Under the pieces are notes generated by a model. It searched no databases. It saw only the letters and a list, made by a program, of their open reading frames with translations, and was not told the origin of the DNA. The translations under genes and the position numbers were made by a program. A stretch of DNA of 16,724 nucleotides from Pseudomonadota bacterium (GTDB taxonomy: Bacteria > Desulfobacterota > Desulfovibrionia > Desulfovibrionales > Desulfovibrionaceae): the NCBI GenBank assembly GCA_023399375.1, contig JAEWPX010000140.1, forward strand, positions 1 to 16,724, given 5' to 3'. Position 1 is the stretch's first letter. Every line of letters starts with the position of its first letter. This document shows, in pieces, positions 7,815-15,308 of the stretch.

Positions 7815-7853
7815 TTGACGCAGGAGTGAATGGCACGTGACGATTGTGTGACA
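7815..7853 (-). promoter_or_regulatory. Pho box: four half-sites at exact 11-bp spacing upstream of phoB
   Basis: Read on the minus strand towards phoB, the half-sites are TGTCAC (7853-7848), CGTCAC (7842-7837), ATTCAC (7831-7826) and CGTCAA (7820-7815). Each starts exactly 11 nt after the last. PhoB dimers bind direct repeats with TGTCA cores at 11-bp spacing, so this matches two adjacent Pho boxes in the correct orientation. A much weaker fifth copy (CGTACA, 7864-7859) keeps the same phase. No confident -10 hexamer could be assigned. Confidence 0.78.
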
Positions 7854-7970
7854 CTCTTTGTACGATCCAGCAAGGGCGCGCCGATATTGGGCCGGGGCGT
7901 TTGACGGGTCGTGCCAAAGGGCCTAGGGAAATGGCAAGCGTTTAAAAGATGACCCGGGAGGCCGGAAACG

Positions 7971-9224
7971 ATGGCGGGCAGGTTACGCGCGTTCGTATGC
8001 CTCGCGCTTTGGGGTTTGGCCCTTTGCGCGACAGCGCCGCCATGCCTGGCCGGGGAACCCGGGCCGATCCGCCTGGGGTTCACGGCCGGCTTCACCGGGC
8101 CCACCCAGGCCCTGGCCGTGGAGCTCTACCGCGGCGCACAGGCCGCCTTTGCGCGCCAAAACCGCGACGGCGGCATCGGCGGGCGCAGGATCGAACTGCT
8201 CGCCGCCGACGACTATTACGAACCCGACCCCGCCATCGTGAACACCGTGCGCTTCCTCGACCAGCGCGTGCTCGCGCTTTTCTCCTCCCTGGGCACGCCC
8301 ACGGTCAGCCGTGAATTGCCGGTGCTGCGCAGTCGGGCCGGGGAACACGCGCGGCTTTTTTTCCCGGTCACCGGTCTCGAAGCCGCGCGGCAGCCGCCCT
8401 ACGTCCGCTACGTCTACAACCTGCGCGCTTCGTATTTCCAGGAAATCGAGGCCCTCATCGAGGCCTTCTTCCGCCGGGGGCTGACTCGCGTGGCCATCTG
8501 CCACCAGGCCGACGCCTTCGGCCGCAGCGGTTGGGACGGGGCCGGCCGCGCCCTGGCCAGGCGGGGACGCGAATTGTGCGCCGAGGCCACCTTTTCCCGC
8601 TCCGCCGCGGCCGTGGACGACATGACGCCCCAGGTGCGCATCCTGGCCGCCAGCCGTCCCGAGGCCGTGCTGCTCATCGGCGCGGCCCCGGCCTGTGCGG
8701 CGGTGATCCGCGACATGCGCCGCAGGGGCCTGCAGATGCCTGTGGGCGTCGTCTCCTTTGCCGGCGGCGAAATCCTGTTGCGCGCGCTGACCGCCCTGGG
8801 CGGCCCCCTGGGACTGCCCCTGGAAGACGGGCTGATCTTTTCCCAGGTCACGCCGTCCTGGCGCGACCCCGACCTGCCGGCGGCGCGGGACTACCGGCGC
8901 GATCTGGCCGCCCTGGCGCCCGCGGACGCCGCGCCGCCGCCGGGCGGCTGGTCCGGGGAACTGCCCGAAGGCAGCGCCACGGGCTTCGAGGGCTACCTGA
9001 ACGCCCGGCTCCTGCTCAAGGTGCTGGCGGCCATGCCCGATCCCGCCGACCGCCGGCAGCTCGACGCGGCGGCGCTCGCCGCCGGGCCGGCCGACATCGG
9101 CCTCGGCCAGCCCCTGTACCTCGACGGCCGGCACCATCAGGCGCTGCACACGATCTATCTGTTCACCGCGGCCAACGGCGTCCTCGTCCCCCTGGAAGCC
9201 GTCGCCGCGACGGCCGGAGACTGA
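7971..9224 (+). CDS. Periplasmic type I solute-binding protein (Peripla_BP_6/LivJ-like)
   Basis: A 417-residue exported protein with a signal peptide: basic start MAGRLR, hydrophobic core (about 8-21), and likely signal peptidase I cleavage after CLA at residue 27. No lipobox is convincing. The mature part starts PIRLGFTAGFTGP and continues with a RGAQAAF...NRDGGIGGRRIEL segment, typical of the branched-chain amino-acid/amide-binding fold (Peripla_BP_6). Later segments around RVAICHQADAFGRSG and PEAVLLIGA fit the second lobe's alternating beta/alpha pattern. The ligand cannot be read from sequence. ATG 7971 has GGGAGG about 9-10 nt upstream. The gene ends 5 nt before a membrane hybrid histidine kinase and no permease or ATPase gene is adjacent, so it is more likely a co-sensor for that kinase than an import component (inference). 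Confidence 0.85.
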   Translation: MAGRLRAFVCLALWGLALCATAPPCLAGEPGPIRLGFTAGFTGPTQALAVELYRGAQAAFARQNRDGGIGGRRIELLAADDYYEPDPAIVNTVRFLDQRVLALFSSLGTPTVSRELPVLRSRAGEHARLFFPVTGLEAARQPPYVRYVYNLRASYFQEIEALIEAFFRRGLTRVAICHQADAFGRSGWDGAGRALARRGRELCAEATFSRSAAAVDDMTPQVRILAASRPEAVLLIGAAPACAAVIRDMRRRGLQMPVGVVSFAGGEILLRALTALGGPLGLPLEDGLIFSQVTPSWRDPDLPAARDYRRDLAALAPADAAPPPGGWSGELPEGSATGFEGYLNARLLLKVLAAMPDPADRRQLDAAALAAGPADIGLGQPLYLDGRHHQALHTIYLFTAANGVLVPLEAVAATAGD

Positions 9225-9229
9225 GCCTC

Positions 9230-11704
9230 GTGTCCAGGATTTTCCGCAAGACCCTGGTCGCCGTGATCCTCGTCTTCGGCGTGGCGGCCAACGCCACGGC
9301 GCTGCTTTCGGCCTGGCTGCTGCACCGGCATCTCGCCGACGAATACGTCACCACCGGCCGGGCCATCGCCATGGCCATCGCCGCCGGGAGCCCCGATGCG
9401 CTGGCGGCCGGGGACGCGGCCACGGTCCAGGCGATGATCGACGAATTTTTGCGCATCGACGGCGTGGGTTACGTTTTCGTGACGAATGCCCGGGGCCGGG
9501 TGCTGGCCCATACCTTCGTGCCGGCCATGCCCGCCTCCCTGACGGGCGTGCGGCCCGAACAGGGCGTGGTCCGGCTCTCGCTGCCGGGGCAAGGGGACTT
9601 CATCCAGGTGACGGCCCCGATCCTGGCCGGCGAGGCCGGGTTCGTCTCGGTCGGGATGGACAAGGCCGGCATCTGGCAGGTGATGCGCGGCGCGGTCTTG
9701 GGCCAGGAGGCGCTCATGCTTGGCATGCTGCTCGTGGCCGTGGTGGTCTTCTACGCCCTGGTCGGCGGCATCACCCGGCCCCTGGTGGAACTGGCCGGCT
9801 ACGCCGTGAAAATTCGCGACCACGACTTTTCCGCCAAACCGCCGCGGACCGGCGACGACGAGGTCGGCGTGCTGGCCCGCGCCATGCAGTCCATGGCCGC
9901 CCAGCTTTCCCTGCTCGTCTCGGACCTGACCAGGGCCGTGGCCGATACCACGCGGGAGCTGCAAAACTCCCTGGCCCACACCCGGGCCATCATCGACAAT
10001 CTCGCCGACGGGTTGCTGGTGCTCGACGCCGACGGCGTGGTCACGCTGCACAACCCGGCCCTGCTCGCCATGTTCGACCGCTGCGGCGGCGACGTGGACG
10101 GGCGTCCCGCCACGGAAAGCTTCCCGGCGGACCTGGCCGCGCTGGCCGAGAAGGCCCGCCAGGACGAACCCCTGGCCGCGACCGAGGTGCGCCTGGCCGG
10201 CGGCGGCACGGGCAAGGCCGTGGCCACGGCCGTGCGTCTGGCCGGGGAGGCGCGCGACGTCACCATCATCCTTGTGCGCGACGTCACCGTGGAAAAGGAA
10301 GTGGACCGGATGAAGACGGAGTTCATCTCCACCGTGTCCCACGAATTGCGCACGCCCCTGACGTCGGTGCTCGGGTTCGCCAAGATCATCCGGCGCAAGT
10401 TCGGCGAGGTCGTGGCCCCGGCCCTGGCCGAAGCCGAACCCAGGACCTGGCGCGCCGCGCAGCAGATACGCGACAACCTCGACATCATCGTGGCCGAGGG
10501 CCAGCGCCTGACCGAACTCGTGGACGACGTCCTCGACATCGCCAAAATGGAGTCCGGGCGCTACGAATGGAAAATGGCCCCGTTGTCCCTGGCCGACGCT
10601 GCGGAGCACGCGGTCCGGGCGGTGCTGCCCCTGGCGCGGTCCAAGGGCCTCGAGGTCGTGTGCGCCGTGCCGGCGACCCTGCCCGCGGTTCTTGGCGACC
10701 GCGACCGGCTCGTGCAGGTGTTCGTCAACCTGCTTGGCAACGCCGTGAAGTTTACCGCTTCGGGCGAGATCCGGGTCGAGGCGCGCGTGGCGGGAGACGA
10801 GATTCGCGTCGCGGTGCGCGATTCGGGCTGCGGCATCGCCGCCGAAGACCTGGGGCGCATCTTCGAGAAGTTCAAGCAGGCCGGGGACACGCTGACCGAA
10901 AAGCCCAAGGGCACGGGGCTTGGCCTCCCGATCTGCCGCCAGATCGTCGAGCGCCACGGCGGGCGCATCTGGGTCGAGAGCAGCCCCGGACAGGGCAGCG
11001 TGTTCTCGTTCACCCTGCCGCGCGTCGCCGTGACCCAGGACGCGCCGGCCTGCCCGCTGCCCGCGCCCGTGGTCCTGCCCGAGAGCGATGCCGGCAACGG
11101 GGCCGAGAGGAAATGGCGGGTCCTCGTGGTCGATGACGACGCCGGCGTGCGCCGGCTTCTGGAAACGCTCCTGACCGACGCCGGCTATGTCGCGGCTACG
11201 GCCAGAAGCGGGGCCGAGGCCCTGTCCCTGGCCGCGACCTGGCGGCCCGACTGCATCACCATGGACCTGCGCATGCCGGGCATGGACGGCCGCGAGGCCA
11301 TCCGCCGGCTGCGCGCCGACCCGGCCACCCGCCACATCCCGGTGCTCGTGGTGTCCGTGGCCTCACGCAGCGAAGGAGAGGCGTCCGGGGCCGACGCCGC
11401 CGTGGTCAAGCCCGTGGAGCAGGAAGCGCTGCTCGGGACGGTGCGGGGCCTGCTCGAGGGGCATCAGGCCGCTCCCGTGCGGCCCTGCCTGCTGTATGCG
11501 CACGACGGGATCGGCGCGCCCGCGCGGCGCTTCTACATGTGCCCCGAGGCAACCGCGGCCCTGCGCCATGAGTCCGAGCTGTGGCAGGCCGTGGAGGGCG
11601 GTTTCTCCGGCACGATCTTCATCCCGGCGTCCCTGGGCCACGGCCTCGACCTGGAACGCCTGTGCGCCTATCCGGACGTGCACGTCATCATTTTGCCGGA
11701 TTGA
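9230..11704 (+). CDS. Membrane hybrid histidine kinase (Cache-like, HAMP, PAS, HisKA, HATPase, REC, C-terminal extension)
   Basis: An 824-residue sensor kinase. Order seen: TM1 (about 9-31), a roughly 120-residue periplasmic domain resembling a single Cache fold (32-152), TM2 (about 161-181), HAMP (about 181-235), PAS (about 250-355), HisKA with H371 in STVSHELRTPLTS, and HATPase_c with N504, DSGCGIA (531-537), FEKFKQ and GTGLGLPI (561-568). A receiver follows (about 629-745) with DDD at 635-637, phospho-acceptor D679 in MDLRMPG, S709 and K727. About 75 further residues match no domain I recognise. The GTG start at 9230 is chosen because the hydrophobic N-terminus begins there, 5 nt after the binding-protein stop, with GGAG upstream; the open frame continues upstream only as a shadow of the binding protein. 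The internal receiver suggests intramolecular phosphotransfer. No separate output regulator lies next to it. Confidence 0.9.
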   Translation: MSRIFRKTLVAVILVFGVAANATALLSAWLLHRHLADEYVTTGRAIAMAIAAGSPDALAAGDAATVQAMIDEFLRIDGVGYVFVTNARGRVLAHTFVPAMPASLTGVRPEQGVVRLSLPGQGDFIQVTAPILAGEAGFVSVGMDKAGIWQVMRGAVLGQEALMLGMLLVAVVVFYALVGGITRPLVELAGYAVKIRDHDFSAKPPRTGDDEVGVLARAMQSMAAQLSLLVSDLTRAVADTTRELQNSLAHTRAIIDNLADGLLVLDADGVVTLHNPALLAMFDRCGGDVDGRPATESFPADLAALAEKARQDEPLAATEVRLAGGGTGKAVATAVRLAGEARDVTIILVRDVTVEKEVDRMKTEFISTVSHELRTPLTSVLGFAKIIRRKFGEVVAPALAEAEPRTWRAAQQIRDNLDIIVAEGQRLTELVDDVLDIAKMESGRYEWKMAPLSLADAAEHAVRAVLPLARSKGLEVVCAVPATLPAVLGDRDRLVQVFVNLLGNAVKFTASGEIRVEARVAGDEIRVAVRDSGCGIAAEDLGRIFEKFKQAGDTLTEKPKGTGLGLPICRQIVERHGGRIWVESSPGQGSVFSFTLPRVAVTQDAPACPLPAPVVLPESDAGNGAERKWRVLVVDDDAGVRRLLETLLTDAGYVAATARSGAEALSLAATWRPDCITMDLRMPGMDGREAIRRLRADPATRHIPVLVVSVASRSEGEASGADAAVVKPVEQEALLGTVRGLLEGHQAAPVRPCLLYAHDGIGAPARRFYMCPEATAALRHESELWQAVEGGFSGTIFIPASLGHGLDLERLCAYPDVHVIILPD

Positions 11705-11754
11705 TTGCCGCGCCGCCGCAAGCGCGCATCGCCGCGCCCCTGGGGCCGCAATGC

Positions 11755-11826
11755 GACAAGGGATTTCTCCCTGTGCGCGCGGACGGGGCTTGAGCCGTCA
11801 GGGCGCGCAGGGAAAAATCCCTTGTC
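11755..11826. terminator. Long imperfect inverted repeat between convergent genes, probable bidirectional terminator
   Basis: Arms 11755-11780 and 11803-11826 pair over about 24 bp with one mismatch and one bulged base; both ends are GACAAGGG/CCCTTGTC and the inner ends are GCGCGC. A smaller GACGG/CCGTC pair (11782-11786 and 11795-11799) extends the stem inward. It lies 50 nt after the hybrid kinase stop and 40 nt from the stop of the convergent acidic-protein gene. No T-run follows the stem on either strand, so a mobile palindromic element is also possible. The remaining parts of 11705-11866 show no gene. Confidence 0.5.
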
Positions 11827-11866
11827 CTGCCGCAGCGCTTCCCCCGAGGGACGCGGCGTGATCGAC

Positions 11867-13945
11867 CTAGGAAAAATCCTTGAGCAGGGCGGCGATTTCC
11901 TCGCGGATGACCGTGGCCGCGACCTTGGGCACGCTTTTTTCCATGGTCGCGTTCAGTTCCTTGCGCAGGGCGTCCACGGCGTCGTCGAGGTCCTTGCGGT
12001 CGGGCTTGGCCGCAAGCCGCTCCATGGCGGCGGCGTCGGGCAGGTCGGCGAGCAGGGCGTCGCGGATTTTCTGCGCCAGCTCGTCGGGATCGATGCGGTC
12101 GGTCTCCAGGGCCTCGATGCGGCCGGAGAGCACCTCGCCCAGAGCCTGCGCCTCTTCGCGAGCGGCCTTTTGCGCGCCCTCGGCGACGCCGCCGAGGCGT
12201 TCGTCAAGGGTGGCGGCGATCTCTTCGCTCAGGGCTTCGCGCAGCTCGCCGCGCACGACTCCCAGGCGCTCGTCGAGCCCGGCGGCGATGTCGGCGGCCA
12301 GGGACTCGCGCAGTTCGCGGCGCAGTTCGCCCAGGCGCTCGTCGAGGTTTCCGGCGATATCCCGGGCCAGGGTCTCGCGCAGGGTTTCCAGGCCTTCGCT
12401 GAGGCCTGCCTGGGTGGCGAATTCCCCGGGCTCGGGCAGTTCGCGGCGCAGTTCGGCCAGATGCGTCTCCACGCTGCTGGCGAAATCCTTGAACGCCGCC
12501 TCGCGTTCCCCGGCCTGTGCTTCCAGGCGCTCCAGGGCCTGCCCCAGGCTCTCCAGGGGCCCGCTCAGGTCCGCCGGCTCCTCGGGTTTGGGAAGGCCCG
12601 CCGTGAGGGTTTCGAAACGCTGGTCCAGCGTGCCGGCCAGGTCGGCCAGCATCCTGGTGCGGTCCTTGACGGCGCGCGTGTCCAGTTCGGCCATGATCCG
12701 GGCGTGCAGCCCTTCCGTGTCCGGCTGGGGCAGTCCGGCCAGGACCGCCTCCAGGCGCTCGGACAAGGCGTCCTCGAGCCGGGCCGACAAGGCGTCGGCC
12801 AGGGCGTCGCCGTCCGTGGCGGAAAGCGATTCGATGCGGTCGAGCAGGGAGGCGACGGCCGTTTCCACGGCTTCCAGGCGCTTGCCCAGGGCCTCCAGGC
12901 GTTCCCGGTCCTCGGGCGCCCCGGGCTCGGGTTCGGGCGCGGGGCCCTTGGCCGCGTCGATGAGGTTGTCCAGGGCGCCGAGGTCGATGGCGCCCGCCTG
13001 GGCGGCCGGCGTCGCGGCGGCGGTCGCGGCCACGACCACGGCGCCGAGCGTCGCCGCGCCCACGGCCGCGACGGCTTCGGGGGTGGCGGCAGGCTCTTCC
13101 AGGGCGGCCAGGGAAGAAAGATCGGCCACGTCGATGTCTTCGGGAAGCGCGGCGTCGGGCAGCTCGCCGAGCAGGTCGGCCATGGCCGCGTCGTCCGCCT
13201 CCGTCGCCTCCTTGGCTTCCGGGGCCAGGGCGTCGAGGTCCATGTCGCCGAGGTCCATGGCGTCTTCCGCAAGCGCGGGCTCGAGCGCGGCTGCGGCCTC
13301 CCCTTCGAGTGCGGGTTCGGGCGCGGCTTCGGGTGCGTGCGTCGCGGCGTCCTTGTCGGCGTCGGCAAACAGGTCGGCCACGGCGACGTCTTCGGAAACG
13401 GGCGCGGCGGCCTTGCCCGGTTCCTCATCCAGGCCGAGGCCCGCGAAATCGAGGTCGTCGTCGGCTTCGTCCACCTCGCCCTTGGCCTTGAGGGGGGGCG
13501 TCGCCGGGGCTGCTTCGTCGAGGCCGAGCCCGGCGAGGTCCATGACGTCGTCGTCCCCGCTTAGCGGGGACGGTGCGTGCGTTTCCTCCTCGTCGAGGCC
13601 GAAGCCGGAAAGATCCATGACGTCGTCGTCGCCAGACGGGGGGGAAGCGGCGTCTGCGGCGGCCGGTTTGGCGGGCGTTTCGTCGTCAAGGCCGAGCCCG
13701 GACAGATCGATGACGTCGTCGTCGGCATCCGCGGCGTCTGAAGGCGCGGCGGCCGGCTTGGGCGCGGCGTCCTTGGCCAGGCCCGGATCGGCGTCGCCGA
13801 AGAGGTCTTCGAGCTCCTGTTCGAAGCTCATGTCCACGGGACCGTCGTCGGCCGCGGCCTTGCCCTCGCCCGGCCCCTCTTCCACGAGGTCGGTCAGGTC
13901 GATGATGTCGTCGTCAGCGTCGGGAAGGGGCTTGTCGGTCGCCAT
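11867..13945 (-). CDS. Large acidic repeat protein with helical C-terminal half, unknown function
   Basis: A 692-residue protein that I do not recognise by name. The N-terminal part (about 1-335) is rich in Asp, Glu, Ala and Pro, probably disordered, and carries repeated short motifs of the form DDD-(V/I)-(I/M)-DL-(S/A)-GLGLDEE. A mildly hydrophobic Ala/Val stretch (about 291-316) is too polar to call a membrane segment. From about 345 to the end the sequence is heptad-like, with L-E-x-L and DERLGELR patterns, suggesting coiled coil, and includes a 23-residue repeat. The C-terminus (REEIAALLKDF) looks like an amphipathic terminal helix. There is no signal peptide, so it is probably cytoplasmic. 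ATG 13945 is preferred over ATG 13963 because GAGGT lies 6 nt upstream. It lies 80 nt after cytochrome c3 on the same strand, past a hairpin. A scaffold role is speculation. Confidence 0.82.
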   Translation of the reverse strand: MATDKPLPDADDDIIDLTDLVEEGPGEGKAAADDGPVDMSFEQELEDLFGDADPGLAKDAAPKPAAAPSDAADADDDVIDLSGLGLDDETPAKPAAADAASPPSGDDDVMDLSGFGLDEEETHAPSPLSGDDDVMDLAGLGLDEAAPATPPLKAKGEVDEADDDLDFAGLGLDEEPGKAAAPVSEDVAVADLFADADKDAATHAPEAAPEPALEGEAAAALEPALAEDAMDLGDMDLDALAPEAKEATEADDAAMADLLGELPDAALPEDIDVADLSSLAALEEPAATPEAVAAVGAATLGAVVVAATAAATPAAQAGAIDLGALDNLIDAAKGPAPEPEPGAPEDRERLEALGKRLEAVETAVASLLDRIESLSATDGDALADALSARLEDALSERLEAVLAGLPQPDTEGLHARIMAELDTRAVKDRTRMLADLAGTLDQRFETLTAGLPKPEEPADLSGPLESLGQALERLEAQAGEREAAFKDFASSVETHLAELRRELPEPGEFATQAGLSEGLETLRETLARDIAGNLDERLGELRRELRESLAADIAAGLDERLGVVRGELREALSEEIAATLDERLGGVAEGAQKAAREEAQALGEVLSGRIEALETDRIDPDELAQKIRDALLADLPDAAAMERLAAKPDRKDLDDAVDALRKELNATMEKSVPKVAATVIREEIAALLKDFS
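12188..12412 (-). repeat. 23-residue helical repeats in the coiled-coil half
   Basis: Units begin around residues 512, 535 and 558, with the start of another at 581. The DERLG motif recurs exactly every 23 residues (535, 558, 581). At DNA level the segment CCCAGGCGCTCGTCGAG recurs 69 bp apart (12261 and 12330), so this internal duplication is fairly recent compared with the rest of the gene. Confidence 0.75.
13418..13915 (-). repeat. Acidic short-motif repeats in the N-terminal half of the acidic protein
   Basis: Clear copies start at residues 11 (DDDIIDLTDL), 76 (DDDVIDLSGLGLDDE), 106 (DDDVMDLSGFGLDEEE), 131 (DDDVMDLAGLGLDEA) and 162 (DDDLDFAGLGLDEE). Weaker relatives continue outside this interval near residues 228, 269 and 318. 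Acidic, Ala/Pro-rich linkers of variable length separate them, the look of a linear binding motif displayed several times. Confidence 0.8.
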
Positions 13946-13985
13946 GGGATACCTCGGCCGCATGCGGCGTCAGGAAATAGGGAGG

Positions 13986-14016
13986 GCGAGGCCGGGGGAT
14001 AGGCTCCCGGCCTCGC
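13986..14016 (-). terminator. Terminator hairpin after cytochrome c3
   Basis: A perfect 11-bp inverted repeat (GCGAGGCCGGG / CCCGGCCTCGC) with a 9-nt loop starts 9 nt past the cytochrome stop. The following minus-strand bases are pyrimidine-rich (CCCTCCCTATTTCC) rather than a clean T-run. Termination may be partial, letting some transcription into the acidic-protein gene. Confidence 0.68.
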
Positions 14017-14025
14017 GCGGTTGGC

Positions 14026-14409
14026 TTAGCTCTTCTTCGGATGGCACTCGGGGCACTTGGTCGGGCCCTTGGCTTCCTTCTTGTGGCAGCCGATGCAGCT
14101 CTTTTCGCTCTTCATGTCGTGGTAGGCCTTGTAGAACGACTTGTCGCTGGTCTTGTCCTTGGGGTCGGTGCTGTCATGGCAGCCGGCCGAAGCGCATTTC
14201 TGGTTGGCCTCGCCCTTGTGGTGGCAGACCTTGCAGTCGATCTTGGCATGTCCCTTGTGGGAGAACGCCACGGGCGACTGGGTGGTGGCCATGCCTTCCG
14301 GAGCCTTGATGGTCAGGTCGGCCGGGGCTTCCACGGCCTGCAGCATCGGCAGGCCCACGAAGCCCACCAACGCCGCGCATGCAAGAACCGTAAACAACGC
14401 CTTTTTCAT
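14026..14409 (-). CDS. cycA: Tetraheme cytochrome c3 (class III), periplasmic
   Basis: Small periplasmic electron carrier that accepts electrons from periplasmic hydrogenases and passes them to membrane redox complexes in sulfate reducers. It has 127 residues, with a signal peptide (MKK start, hydrophobic core 4-20, probable cleavage after LQA at 25) leaving about 102 mature residues. Four haem-binding motifs are present: CKVCH (59-63), CASAGCH (72-78, the CX4CH type), CIGCH (105-109) and CPECH (119-123). The distal ligands expected for bis-His haems are also present: H51 and H54 in FSHKGH, H64 next to the first motif, and H97. ATG 14409 follows a very strong AAGGAGGTG Shine-Dalgarno. It has its own promoter and terminator, so it is probably a highly expressed single-gene unit. 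The symbol follows common Desulfovibrio usage. Confidence 0.96.
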   Translation of the reverse strand: MKKALFTVLACAALVGFVGLPMLQAVEAPADLTIKAPEGMATTQSPVAFSHKGHAKIDCKVCHHKGEANQKCASAGCHDSTDPKDKTSDKSFYKAYHDMKSEKSCIGCHKKEAKGPTKCPECHPKKS

Positions 14410-14448
14410 CCCTCACACCTCCTTCCAAGAATAATTTATCGCATAGGG

Positions 14449-14478
14449 TTTGTACGGCCAGCCCGGACAGGCTGTCAA
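14449..14478 (-). promoter_or_regulatory. Sigma-70-type promoter of cytochrome c3
   Basis: On the minus strand a consensus -35 TTGACA (14478-14473) is followed after 18 nt by TACAAA (14454-14449), four of six matches to the -10 consensus. The AT-rich stretch and strong ribosome site just downstream suit a high-expression gene. It lies in the 119-nt gap between the cbiH stop and the cytochrome start. Confidence 0.6.
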
Positions 14479-14528
14479 GGAGGCGCGTCCGAAAAAGGGG
14501 AAGGATTGCAGTCCAAAACGATCGGAAA

Positions 14529-15308
14529 TCATTGCCCCAAGGCGTACTTGCCGGCATAGCCGCGCGGGGTCAGCATGCGCCCGGCGGCCATGCGCGTGGC
14601 GCTGTTGCCGACAACGACCAGGGTGAGCATGTCCGCGAACTCCGGATCGGCGGCGGCAAGAGGCGTGACGCGGATGTCCTGGCCGGGGCGGAAGGCGTTT
14701 TTGACCATGCCGACCGGGGTGCCCGGGCCGCGGTGGCGCGCCGCCGCGGCGAGGGCTTCGGTCAGGTGACCGCTCCTGCGCCGGGAGCGGGGATTGTAAA
14801 GCGCCAGCACGAAATCCGCGCCAAGGGCCGCGTCCACGCGGCGGCGGATGACGTCAAGCGGCGTGAGCAGGTCGGACAGGCTGACCACGGCGAAATCGTG
14901 GGTGAGCGGCGCGCCGAGCAGGGCGGCGGCGGCGCACACGGCCGGAATGCCCGGCGCGACCTGGAATTCCAGGGCATCGGCAAGGCCCATGGCCTCGAGC
15001 ATTTCCAGGGCCAGCCCGGCCATGCCGTAGACGCCCGCGTCGCCGCTCGAGACGAGCGCCACGCGCTGCCCGGCGGCGGCCGCCGCAAGCGCGCCCCGGC
15101 AGCGTTTAACCTCGCCGGTCATGCCCGTGGCCAGGACCGACTTGCCGGCGAGGAGGTCCGGCGGCACGAGGTCCACGTAGGCGGTGTAGCCCACGACGAC
15201 CTGCGCCGCGGCCAGGGCGTCCGCGGCCATGGGCGCAAGCAGCGCCGGGTCGCCGGGGCCGAGCCCGACGACGGTCAGACGGCCAGGCACAGCGCCGCCG
15301 TGGAGCAT
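14529..15308 (-). CDS. cbiH/cobJ: Cobalt-precorrin-3 / precorrin-3B C17-methyltransferase
   Basis: S-adenosylmethionine-dependent methyltransferase of corrin ring synthesis. It methylates C17 with ring contraction during B12 assembly in the cytoplasm. It has 259 residues from ATG 15308, a normal length. Family motifs seen: GLGPGD near the N-terminus (15-20), VSSGDAGVYGMAG (86-98), APGIPAVCAAAALLGAPLTHDFA (a central block at 118-140), SLSDLLTP (143-150), LALYNPRS (168-175) and LVVVGNSAT (230-238). The start is uncertain: ATG 15308 overlaps cbiG by 34 nt with no strong Shine-Dalgarno, and GTG 15290 would give 253 residues and still keep the SAM motif. Pairing with cbiG favours the anaerobic (cobalt-early) form, CbiH. 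The overlap indicates an operon with coupled translation. Confidence 0.92.
   Translation of the reverse strand: MLHGGAVPGRLTVVGLGPGDPALLAPMAADALAAAQVVVGYTAYVDLVPPDLLAGKSVLATGMTGEVKRCRGALAAAAAGQRVALVSSGDAGVYGMAGLALEMLEAMGLADALEFQVAPGIPAVCAAAALLGAPLTHDFAVVSLSDLLTPLDVIRRRVDAALGADFVLALYNPRSRRRSGHLTEALAAAARHRGPGTPVGMVKNAFRPGQDIRVTPLAAADPEFADMLTLVVVGNSATRMAAGRMLTPRGYAGKYALGQ

Noticed and set aside
7832..7846. TGGCACG followed by TTG as a sigma-54 promoter
   Set aside because: The GG-to-GC distance does not fit the -24/-12 rule, and the bases belong to the phased Pho repeats.
7880..7887. GCCGATAT as a sigma-28 -10 element for the solute-binding protein gene
   Set aside because: Seven of eight bases match, but the expected TAAA at 15-16 nt upstream reads TACG or GTAC, and nothing else suggests a flagellar link.
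7901..7929. TTGACG with TAGGGA as a sigma-70 promoter for the solute-binding protein gene
   Set aside because: The -35 is good but the -10 has only two consensus bases at a 17-nt spacing; not strong enough to list.
11705..14309. Long plus-strand open frames opposite the acidic repeat protein
   Set aside because: They are mirror translations of the GAC/GTC-rich repeats; no Shine-Dalgarno or recognisable domain, and the minus-strand protein is internally consistent.
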